A stretch of 6,987 nt of DNA, taken from the NCBI GenBank assembly GCA_029855985.1, contig JAGSHR010000100.1, positions 1 through 6,987 on the forward strand, read 5' to 3'. The stretch's first letter is position 1. Every line of letters starts with the position of its first letter. Positions 1 through 5,669 of the stretch are shown in pieces. Position numbers and translations under genes: made by a program. The notes below the pieces were generated by a model. The model did not search any database, had not been told where the DNA came from, and worked only from the letters and a program-made list of their open reading frames with translations. The stretch comes from Candidatus Njordarchaeota archaeon (GTDB taxonomy: Archaea > Thermoproteota > JANJXX01 > Panguiarchaeales > Panguiarchaeaceae).

Positions 1-647
1 ATTTTGTAGAAGACTATAAGTTCGCACTAAAATGGATTTTCAAGCACCTAAAACACATAATGGTCATCGCCTTTATACTCAACTTAATAGCAGGAATAAC
101 GTACCTATTACCCCTCTACGTCACATACTATTTGAACTTCGGAAAAGAAATCTGGGGATACTTTTACCTCTTCATATTTGGAGTCCAATTAGCATTCTCA
201 ATACCGTCAGGCTACATATCGGACATACTTGGAAGAAAAATTGCAATAATAATCAGCACGATAACCACGGGAATAGGGAACCTCATCCTTTACCTATTAG
301 GAACAGGAAAACTACAGATCTCAACACCAATGATAACACTTTTCACAGCAGGCATATTCTTAGGGATCGGAGGATCATTAAGTTTCCCCGCGATCCAATC
401 TGTACTAGCAGACCTAACAGTGCCAAAAGTGAGAGGAAAAATCTCAGCGCTATTCGGATTCATAATGAACGTCTCATTATCAACGGGACAATTAGTAAGT
501 GGGTACATATACTACGAGTACGCGCCCCCACTGATTTTCCTAGTATCGGCGCTAATAAGCATTATTGCTTTAGCCTACGCCTCAATGAAACTAGGGGAAA
601 CAGTTAAAATAGAGAAAAAAGAGAAAAACACGGAGAAGTCAAATTAA
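1..647 (+). CDS. MFS transporter, C-terminal half (5' end outside window)
   Basis: The reading frame is open from base 3 at the window edge to the TAA at 645-647, with no ATG, GTG or TTG before the ATG at 60, so the true start probably lies upstream. The visible 214 residues begin with a charged, Lys/His-rich stretch (bases 3-59) that fits the central cytoplasmic loop of a 12-helix MFS protein. About six hydrophobic helices follow. Counting from the Met at base 60, residues 51-60 read GYISDILGRK, the MFS motif A (G-x-x-x-D-x-x-G-R-K) found between helices 2/3 and again between 8/9. The protein ends in a Lys/Glu-rich cytoplasmic tail. This is the pattern of helices 7-12 of a secondary transporter in the cytoplasmic membrane. 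The substrate cannot be deduced. Codons end mostly in A or C. It converges on the LigB-like gene with 10 bases between stop codons. A six-helix half-transporter is possible but less likely. Confidence 0.85.
   Translation, partial: FVEDYKFALKWIFKHLKHIMVIAFILNLIAGITYLLPLYVTYYLNFGKEIWGYFYLFIFGVQLAFSIPSGYISDILGRKIAIIISTITTGIGNLILYLLGTGKLQISTPMITLFTAGIFLGIGGSLSFPAIQSVLADLTVPKVRGKISALFGFIMNVSLSTGQLVSGYIYYEYAPPLIFLVSALISIIALAYASMKLGETVKIEKKEKNTEKSN
615..628 (-). terminator. Candidate poly-T terminator of the LigB-like gene
   Basis: Read on the - strand this stretch gives a T5 run (628-624) followed by a T6 run (620-615), 30-43 bases beyond the stop codon at 658. Archaeal RNA polymerase terminates on such T tracts without a hairpin. 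The tract lies inside the last codons of the convergent MFS gene (Lys-rich tail), so the two transcripts would overlap at their 3' ends. Confidence 0.4.
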
Positions 648-657
648 ATTAAAATAA

Positions 658-1503
658 TTATTTCGTGAAAGCAGCGTAAAGCATTCCAAAATACGTGGGT
701 CTACCGTAAACATAATCCCTAAACCTAAGCCCCTCTCTCTTCACAATACCAGCCAAAATCAGCATTTGCCAAAAACTATCAGGCTTAGCCCTCTCAATAA
801 AAGAAGCATCAAAATCCAACAATCCCTCCAAGTTCCCGGACTTAACTATCTCAATCACCTTCTCATCATACTCAGAAGCAGCTTCATCAAAACCATACGG
901 GCCACTAGGATCATGAGCATGAGCCTGATCAGCACTAGCAATAAATACAACTTTTTTATTCAAATGCTCAACAGCCTCACTAACCTTGAAGCCAAAATTC
1001 ACAAGAACACTCCAAGGAATTTCCCTAGAGGGAGTTACAACAACAATAGGCGGCAACTTTTCATCATGAGCCAAATACTCCCTATGAACAAACCAGATGG
1101 GAATAAAAGTACCCCAATCCATACACATGGTTGAGAGCGGACCACCAGCAGTACCATAATTAACATAAACCACAGGAAGATCGCTATCACGGGAAAACCC
1201 ATAAATGCCCTTAGCTAGATCCCTATCAACCCTGACTCTCAAAAATAATTTAGCGTCACCACCACCCCAAGACCCCTCAATATACTCAGAACCAATAACG
1301 CCGATAAATCCCCTCAACCTCAAATTATGAGGAGTAGCAATAACAATAGAATCAGGACCCAGCTTCCTAATCTCACCCGCCATACTCTTCAACGCTCTAT
1401 TAAGCCCCAACATTCTTTCATCAAACTTAGGATAAATCTCAGGAAGAAGCTCGTCGCCATGAGGAGCGATAAAAGCCAGAGGAATAGGCAAACCAACCAC
1501 CAA
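658..1503 (-). CDS. LigB-like class III extradiol dioxygenase superfamily protein
   Basis: A 281-residue protein, close to the usual length of LigB/MEMO-fold domains. Sequence features match the family: APHGDE at residues 13-18 with His15, ATPH at 56-59 with His59, and SADQAHAHDPSGPYGF at 190-205. In LigB-type enzymes the first two His bind the metal and a later His (here His195 or His197) is the catalytic acid/base. The third metal ligand is not obvious: Asp242, Glu237 and Glu207 are candidates. Known relatives cleave catechol-type rings with Fe(II) and O2, but the archaeal members are mostly uncharacterised and the fold includes non-dioxygenases such as MEMO1, so the substrate is unknown. 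No signal peptide or membrane segment is seen, so it is probably cytoplasmic. An in-frame TGA at 1512-1510 limits the start to TTG (1503) or GTG (1500). Codons end mainly in T or G. It is probably transcribed alone. Confidence 0.8.
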   Translation of the reverse strand: MVVGLPIPLAFIAPHGDELLPEIYPKFDERMLGLNRALKSMAGEIRKLGPDSIVIATPHNLRLRGFIGVIGSEYIEGSWGGGDAKLFLRVRVDRDLAKGIYGFSRDSDLPVVYVNYGTAGGPLSTMCMDWGTFIPIWFVHREYLAHDEKLPPIVVVTPSREIPWSVLVNFGFKVSEAVEHLNKKVVFIASADQAHAHDPSGPYGFDEAASEYDEKVIEIVKSGNLEGLLDFDASFIERAKPDSFWQMLILAGIVKREGLRFRDYVYGRPTYFGMLYAAFTK

Positions 1504-1530
1504 AACAAATCAAGAATTTAAAAAGAATAA

Positions 1531-1538
1531 CCTATAAA
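1531..1538 (-). promoter_or_regulatory. Candidate TATA box for the LigB-like gene
   Basis: On the - strand bases 1538-1531 read TTTATAGG, preceded by purine-rich CGGAG as a possible BRE. A start site about 25 bases downstream falls near 1510, giving a leader of under 10 bases before TTG 1503 or GTG 1500. That fits a leaderless or near-leaderless archaeal mRNA and the lack of a Shine-Dalgarno sequence. The nearby TTTTTAAAT at 1524-1516 is too close to the start codon to work as the TATA box. Confidence 0.4.
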
Positions 1539-1566
1539 CTCCGTAAAAATCATACATAATTATCAT

Positions 1567-1601
1567 GAGGTTTAAAATACGAGGTGCAAACTGAAACCTC
1601 G
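1567..1601. repeat. Nested inverted repeats sharing one arm
   Basis: GAGGTTT (1567-1573) is the reverse complement of AAACCTC (1594-1600). CGAGGT (1580-1585) is the reverse complement of ACCTCG (1596-1601). The right arm can therefore pair with either of two left arms, giving two mutually exclusive stems: 7 bp with a 20-base loop, or 6 bp with a 10-base loop. Function is unknown and chance is possible for arms this short. Confidence 0.35.
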
Positions 1602-1750
1602 CAAGGATCGAAAAAGATAATGCCAACAAAACCAGGTAAATTCAAAGAGGGATAATGTTAACGTTTAAGAGGCACTAAAATAGTGATAAAGGGCAAATAG
1701 AGTTTGCATTTTTATAAATTCACATTTTTAGAGATTTTCGTGTTATTGGG

Positions 1751-1756
1751 AAAAAA
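1751..1756 (-). terminator. Candidate poly-T terminator of the ABC importer operon
   Basis: On the - strand a T6 run lies 20-25 bases beyond the stop codon of the second permease (1776). It is a plausible archaeal transcript end. No other T run of this length occurs on this strand in the rest of the spacer. Confidence 0.4.
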
Positions 1757-1775
1757 TTGGGGATTGAGATTATTT

Positions 1776-2696
1776 CTATTCTTTCACGTAAGGTTCCCCT
1801 AGTGCCTTTGGTGCTTTTGCTTTCCCTATGAAGCCTGCTACGATTATTAACGTTGCTATGTATGGTGTCATTTTTAGGAAATCTGTTGGCACGTATTCTT
1901 TGAAGCCAAACACATCTGCTTTAATTGCTAGTGCATCGAAGAAACCAAAAATAAACCCTCCCACGAGAACTAATAGTGGGTCCCACCTGCTGAAGACAAC
2001 ATTTGCGAGCGCTAGAAATCCTCTCCCTGATGTTATGTTTTTAGTGATGAATTTGGTTAGGTCTATGCTTAAGTATGCTCCACCTAGACCTGCGAGAAAA
2101 GCACCGATTACGGTTGCTATGAGTCGTACTAATCTAACATCTACGCCGATGACTTCTACTGCCTCAGGATTTTCTCCTGCAGCTCTAACGATCAATCCTA
2201 GGTTAGTATATTTGAATACTATGTATGTTCCAAATACGAGAATTATGATTACGATGAACATAGGGCTTATCGTGGCGGTTTTTTCCGCAATTGAGAGTAC
2301 GAATCGGGGAACAGCTAGATTCGTGTCCAACCCATGTTGACCTGAAACACCCCATATCGCCTGTATCATAAATGGAGTAAAACCTAGACCAATAATGTTT
2401 ATACCTATTCCGCTCACAATTTGATCCCCATTCAAGTATATTGAGATTAGACCGTGAATCAAACCAATGAAAGCTCCAAATAATCCAGCTATGAGATACC
2501 CCATTACCCAGCTTTGAAATATTTCCGTTGCATAGACCGCTATTAAAGCGGACATGAGCATTATCCCCTCAAGCCCTATGTTTACGATTCCCGATTTCTC
2601 AGTTATAACCTCTCCAAGGCTTGCGAGGACGAGTGGTATCATGAGGTCAATGGTGGCGATTATTAAGAATAATATGAAAACGGCGTCAATAACCAT
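1776..2696 (-). CDS. BMP-family ABC importer, permease 2 (YufQ/NupC-like)
   Basis: A 306-residue polytopic membrane protein that forms half of the channel of a nucleoside-type ABC importer. Diagnostic sequence is the conserved TEKSGIVNIGLEGIMLM block (residues 32-48), GENPEAVEVIGVDV (174-187), which resembles the coupling loop that touches the ATPase, and GRGFLALA (224-231). Roughly eight hydrophobic segments are visible, for example about 5-27, 45-58, 63-86, 98-113, 144-162, 190-210, 238-256 and 276-292. Length and motif order fit the shorter of the two permeases of this family (COG1079 type). The ATG start at 2696 is well supported: GGAGGTG at 2709-2703 lies six bases upstream, inside the end of the preceding gene. 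The gap to the stop of permease 1 is 3 bases, so the two are surely co-transcribed and translationally linked. It is the last gene of the operon. Confidence 0.93.
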   Translation of the reverse strand: MVIDAVFILFLIIATIDLMIPLVLASLGEVITEKSGIVNIGLEGIMLMSALIAVYATEIFQSWVMGYLIAGLFGAFIGLIHGLISIYLNGDQIVSGIGINIIGLGFTPFMIQAIWGVSGQHGLDTNLAVPRFVLSIAEKTATISPMFIVIIILVFGTYIVFKYTNLGLIVRAAGENPEAVEVIGVDVRLVRLIATVIGAFLAGLGGAYLSIDLTKFITKNITSGRGFLALANVVFSRWDPLLVLVGGFIFGFFDALAIKADVFGFKEYVPTDFLKMTPYIATLIIVAGFIGKAKAPKALGEPYVKE

Positions 2697-2699
2697 AGT

Positions 2700-3848
2700 T
2701 TACACCTCCGTTTTCTCTTCGCTAGATGGGTTTACTTCTTTTTTCTCCATTATTTCTTCAACACTTATCTCTTGTTTCCTAAGTAAATCGATTATAGATG
2801 GTATTGCCACTATCATAATAATGATACCTTGAGAAACAACTACTATTTCCTTTGGAATCTTAGCGAAAATCTGCATCGCTGGACTTGCTGCTCTCAGTCC
2901 GCCTAGGAATATCGCTGAGAATATTATGCCAAGAGGGTGGTTCCTACCAAGCAAGGAAACTGTAATTCCATCGAAACCATAGTTCATTATGTAGGTTAAT
3001 GCTGTATCAAAATAGTGAACAGTAGCCATTATGTGTAGTGCTCCTCCGATGCCAGCTAAGCCTCCACTGACCACTAGGGCCTTTATAGTTGTTAATTTAA
3101 CGTTTATTCCAGCGTACTCGGCAGCGTGGGGATTTAATCCAACTGCCCTTATCTCGTATCCGTCTACTGTTAACCACATGTAAAAGTAGACGAGAATAGC
3201 GAATAATATGGATACGAAAATTGCAAAGGTAAGATCCGTTTTGGATATTAATGTGGGGAAGGTTGCAGTATTACTTACATCAACTGTTTTGTATGGTTTG
3301 TTTGGATCGTATATGATATGGCTGGCAATGTACTTAACCAGGTAGTAGGCAATCCAGTTAAGCATTATTGTAGTAATAACTTCATTTACGCCCCTATATG
3401 CCTTCAGGAGGGCTGCTGGAAGGGCTAGAAGACCACCTGCCAAAAATGCAACTATGATTATTATGAGAATGTGTAGGGGGGACCAAATTGTGAACATTGA
3501 ACCAACTATCACGGCAACTAGAGCTCCCATATAGAATTGCCCTTCAGTCCCAATATTGAATATTTTAGCTCTTGCAGCAACCGCGAAGGCTAAACCGGAT
3601 AGCATTAATGGAACAGATTTGCTCAATGTGGAAGCTATCGCATATTGGGAGCCCATACTTCCTCTAAAAAGCGCTTGAGTTGCAGCGATTGCGTCAAAAC
3701 CCATAATAGCTAGGAAAATATCTGATATAATTAAGCCTACAATTACAGCTATTAAGGGATTACTTATCTGCTCTAAGAGAGCATTAGGGTCAAATTTAAA
3801 TTTAGGTAAAGTTATTTTGAATTTCTCTAATTTCTCCTTCATATTCAT
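2700..3848 (-). CDS. BMP-family ABC importer, permease 1 (YufP/NupB-like)
   Basis: A 382-residue membrane protein, the longer permease partner (COG4603 type). Recognisable blocks are FNIGTEGQFYMGA (97-109), GVNEVITTIMLNWIA (153-167), the presumed ATPase-coupling loop EIRAVGLNPHAAEYAGI (232-248), GGLAGIGGA (262-270) and GFDGITVSLLGRNHPLG (291-307). About eight to ten hydrophobic segments span residues 31 to 355. The first ~28 residues are charged, and the last ~28 form an acidic/Lys-rich cytoplasmic tail. The NIG-x-EG and G-x-NP-x-A-x-x-x-G-I/V-x-V motifs are shared with permease 2, showing the two are distant paralogues that pair as a heterodimer. The ATG at 3848 overlaps the ATPase stop as ATGA and has GGAGGT at 3861-3856 seven bases upstream. 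A second in-frame ATG at 3842 is a less favourable alternative. Confidence 0.93.
   Translation of the reverse strand: MNMKEKLEKFKITLPKFKFDPNALLEQISNPLIAVIVGLIISDIFLAIMGFDAIAATQALFRGSMGSQYAIASTLSKSVPLMLSGLAFAVAARAKIFNIGTEGQFYMGALVAVIVGSMFTIWSPLHILIIIIVAFLAGGLLALPAALLKAYRGVNEVITTIMLNWIAYYLVKYIASHIIYDPNKPYKTVDVSNTATFPTLISKTDLTFAIFVSILFAILVYFYMWLTVDGYEIRAVGLNPHAAEYAGINVKLTTIKALVVSGGLAGIGGALHIMATVHYFDTALTYIMNYGFDGITVSLLGRNHPLGIIFSAIFLGGLRAASPAMQIFAKIPKEIVVVSQGIIIMIVAIPSIIDLLRKQEISVEEIMEKKEVNPSSEEKTEV
2703..2709 (-). promoter_or_regulatory. Strong Shine-Dalgarno site of permease 2
   Basis: The - strand reads GGAGGTG six bases before ATG 2696, overlapping the last codons of permease 1. It is a near-perfect anti-16S match and fixes the start of permease 2. 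Confidence 0.85.
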
Positions 3849-5407
3849 GCTTCCAACCTCCTTCCGCCCATTAACAATCCAAGTTTCTCTTCGTCTAGTT
3901 CTTTGGGGTCAAAGATACCCATAAACTCCCCCTCATACATTATGGCAACTCTATCACTTAGTTGGAGAACCTCATCAAGATCCGCGGACACCAATAGTAC
4001 GCCAGCGCCTTTACTTCTATACTCGAGGAGCTTTTTCCTAATATACTCTGTGGAGCCGACATCTAAACCTCTTGTTGGTTGTGATGCAATGACCACTTTC
4101 GGGTTTTTACTAAATTCTCTCGCGACTATAACTTTTTGTTGGTTACCGCCACTTAAGGATTTCACTGGTACTGATATATCTTGGGTCATTATCTCAAAGT
4201 CTCTTACGAGTCTTTCTGCTTCTTCCATTATATACTCATAGTCTAAAAACATACCCTTAAGGTAAGGGTAGAACCTGTGTTTACCCAGTATCATGTTTTC
4301 GTAAATGGAGAAATCAAGGATTAACCCCCATTTATGTCTGTCTTCGGGGATATGGGCTACTCCAAGTCTAAAAATCTCTAGGGGGGACAAATTGGTTATT
4401 CGGTTGCCATCAATGTACGCTTCGCCCTTTTCTATCTTTCTAAGCCCAGTTAATGCTTCAACTAGTTCACTTTGCCCATTCCCCTCAACTCCAGCGATCC
4501 CGAATATTTCACCCGATTTAATCTCGAAGCTTATCCCTTTAACAGCATCTAACCCTAAATCATTTTTTACCCACAAATTTTCCACTTTTAGAATTGGTTT
4601 TCCAACTTTGGTTTCGGTTTTTTCGAGTTCAAATATAACTTCGCGTCCCACCATTAGTCTTGCTAGTAACTCTGGAGTTGCTTTGCTGGTTTCAATTGTC
4701 CCCATGTTTACCCCTTTTCTTAGCACGGTGATTCTATCGGTTATTTCAAGGACTTCTTTTAACTTGTGGGAAATGAAGATTATAGTAACACCCAAGTTTT
4801 TAAGCTCTCTCAGCAGATTAAATAATTCTTTAACTTCAACAGGGGTTAAAACAGCCGTAGGTTCATCTAAGATCAGGATTTTTGCTCCTCTATACAAGGT
4901 TTTTAGTATTTCAACTCTTTGTTTCTCGCCCACAGACAAGTACTCAACCTTAACGTCTAGGGGAACATGCAGCCCAACTTTCTCCATTAACTCACTAACT
5001 TTGCTTTTAGCTGTTTCATAATCTATAAAGAAACCGTTTTTTAGGGGCTCCATACCCATAATGATGTTGTCGATTACAGTGAACTCATCGATCAACGTGA
5101 AGTGTTGGTGCACCATCCCTATGCCAAGCTTTAAAGCAGTTTGAGTATTCTTTATGTCAACTTTTTCACCCTGTATGTAGATTTCACCAGCTGTTGGTTT
5201 GATATACCCAGATAAGATATTCATTAGTGTTGTTTTACCTGCACCGTTTTCACCTAGTAAACCATGTATTTCTCCTGTTTTTACTGCGAAACTGACTCCT
5301 TTCAGGGCTACGGTTCCATTCGAATAAACCTTCACTATGTCTTTCATATATACAGCATCATTTTCATATTCGTTCAATGGATTCACCAAAAACCCCATAA
5401 GACTCAA
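3845..5407 (-). CDS. BMP-family ABC importer, twin-domain ATPase (YufO/NupA-like)
   Basis: A fused protein with two ABC domains, about 520 residues, the usual length for this family (COG3845; related to sugar ATPase RbsA). It powers import from the inner face of the membrane. Domain 1 is complete: Walker A GENGAGKT (52-59), Q-loop Gln101, signature LSVGE (157-161), Walker B ILILDE (177-182) and switch His214. Domain 2 is degenerate: its Walker A equivalent GVEGNGQSE (306-314) lacks the usual Lys, the signature LSGGNQQK (418-425) is intact, the Walker B glutamate is Gln443 in ASQPTRGLD, and the switch His is Ala475. One catalytic and one mainly structural ATP site are therefore expected, as in RbsA-type proteins. 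The given start is TTG 5407. ATG 5398 (three codons in) is equally good or better, and neither has a Shine-Dalgarno sequence. It is the first gene of the operon. Confidence 0.95.
   Translation of the reverse strand: MSLMGFLVNPLNEYENDAVYMKDIVKVYSNGTVALKGVSFAVKTGEIHGLLGENGAGKTTLMNILSGYIKPTAGEIYIQGEKVDIKNTQTALKLGIGMVHQHFTLIDEFTVIDNIIMGMEPLKNGFFIDYETAKSKVSELMEKVGLHVPLDVKVEYLSVGEKQRVEILKTLYRGAKILILDEPTAVLTPVEVKELFNLLRELKNLGVTIIFISHKLKEVLEITDRITVLRKGVNMGTIETSKATPELLARLMVGREVIFELEKTETKVGKPILKVENLWVKNDLGLDAVKGISFEIKSGEIFGIAGVEGNGQSELVEALTGLRKIEKGEAYIDGNRITNLSPLEIFRLGVAHIPEDRHKWGLILDFSIYENMILGKHRFYPYLKGMFLDYEYIMEEAERLVRDFEIMTQDISVPVKSLSGGNQQKVIVAREFSKNPKVVIASQPTRGLDVGSTEYIRKKLLEYRSKGAGVLLVSADLDEVLQLSDRVAIMYEGEFMGIFDPKELDEEKLGLLMGGRRLEA
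3856..3861 (-). promoter_or_regulatory. Strong Shine-Dalgarno site of permease 1
   Basis: GGAGGT on the - strand, seven bases before ATG 3848, is embedded in the Arg-Arg-Leu codons at the end of the ATPase gene. With the ATGA stop/start overlap it points to translational coupling of permease 1 to the ATPase. Confidence 0.85.
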
Positions 5408-5475
5408 TTTTAACAGTTTGAATTCATCAATCCGTGATGTTATGTGGGAATTTATTGAAGTTAAACATAATAAAG

Positions 5476-5483
5476 AATAAAAA
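5476..5483 (-). promoter_or_regulatory. Candidate TATA box of the ABC importer operon
   Basis: The - strand reads TTTTTATT at 5483-5476. Initiation about 26 bases on, near 5453, would give a leader of roughly 46-55 bases before TTG 5407 or ATG 5398, similar in length to the predicted leader of the divergent gene. A second candidate, TTTAAAAATAATAG at 5577-5564, would give a leader of about 140 bases. No strong BRE is seen at either. Confidence 0.35.
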
Positions 5484-5594
5484 CATCAAACAGAATTTCT
5501 CAATTAGCATGCTCTTAGAAAACTTTTACGAGTAGCTAAATAAGAGATGAGATTGAACTGAATCTATTATTTTTAAACGGCATTAATTAAAATG

Positions 5595-5610
5595 CGAAAC
5601 GATTTTTATA
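5595..5610 (+). promoter_or_regulatory. BRE/TATA promoter of the substrate-binding protein gene
   Basis: CGAAACGA (5595-5602) followed directly by TTTTTATA (5603-5610) is a near-ideal archaeal BRE plus TATA box. Transcription should start near 5632, giving a leader of about 38 bases to ATG 5670. No clear Shine-Dalgarno sequence is seen in that leader. Confidence 0.75.
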
Positions 5611-5620
5611 ACGTAAAAAG

Positions 5621-5637
5621 TATCCTACTATATCCTA
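5621..5637 (+). repeat. Tandem TATCCTA repeat at 10-base spacing
   Basis: TATCCTA occurs at 5621-5627 and again at 5631-5637, exactly one helical turn apart, straddling the predicted transcription start of the binding-protein gene. A weaker third ACCTA follows at 5641-5645. The position suits a repressor or activator site, but the role is inferred only. Confidence 0.45.
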
Positions 5638-5648
5638 AAAACCTAACA

Positions 5649-5658
5649 CGTTTAAACG
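5649..5658. promoter_or_regulatory. Perfect palindrome CGTTTAAACG in the leader, candidate operator
   Basis: A 10-base perfect palindrome lies 11 bases before the ATG of the binding-protein gene and downstream of the predicted start site. The flanks ACAC (5646-5649) and GTGT (5661-5664) are also complementary if three bases are skipped. Position and symmetry suit a dimeric regulator. No regulator gene is present in the window. Confidence 0.4.
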
Positions 5659-5669
5659 ATGTGTAAACT

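Larger units (their letters stand above)
1504..1775. other. Intergenic region with inverted repeats and TATA-like motifs
   Basis: There is no credible coding sequence here. It separates the end of the permease operon from the start of the LigB-like gene. It contains two alternative stems around 1567-1601, a short inverted repeat CACTA-aaa-TAGTG (1673-1685), another GCAAA-tagag-TTTGC (1693-1707) followed by T5 (1709-1713), and TATA-like sequence at 1709-1719 readable on both strands. Whether any RNA starts within it is unknown. Confidence 0.5.
5408..5669. promoter_or_regulatory. Divergent promoter region of the importer locus
   Basis: This 262-base AT-rich spacer separates the ATPase operon (leftward) from the binding-protein gene (rightward). 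It holds both promoters, two copies of TTTAAACG (5572-5579 and 5651-5658), the palindrome TTAATTAA (5583-5590), a tandem TATCCTA repeat at 10-base spacing, and the palindrome CGTTTAAACG. No coding sequence is apparent in it. A shared regulator acting on both directions is plausible but unproven. Confidence 0.6.

Noticed and set aside
32..607. Long open frame on the + strand inside the MFS gene
   Set aside because: It is out of frame with the MFS coding sequence, has a composition unlike a real protein (rich in His, Asn and Arg) and shows no family motifs. The overlapping frame has MFS motif A and helices.
766..1134. + strand open frame opposite the LigB-like gene
   Set aside because: It is low-complexity in Ser, Asn, Ile and Arg, with no motif, and is antisense to a gene with clear active-site motifs. 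The strand base skew explains why stops are scarce.
1510..1557. 15-codon reading frame on the - strand ending just before the LigB-like start (possible leader peptide)
   Set aside because: The preferred TATA box at 1538-1531 lies inside it, so it would not be transcribed from that promoter. There is no Shine-Dalgarno and no regulatory codon pattern.
1561..1775. Possible C/D box small RNA
   Set aside because: CTGA at 1591-1594 could be a D box, but no matching C box (RTGATGA) lies at the right distance on either strand.
4305..5021. Open frame of 238 codons opposite the ATPase gene
   Set aside because: It is antisense to a certain ABC ATPase, Ser/Pro/Thr-rich from reverse-complemented codons, and has no motif or start signal. 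It is a shadow. The same applies to 1828-2340, 2554-2832 and 3903-4241.
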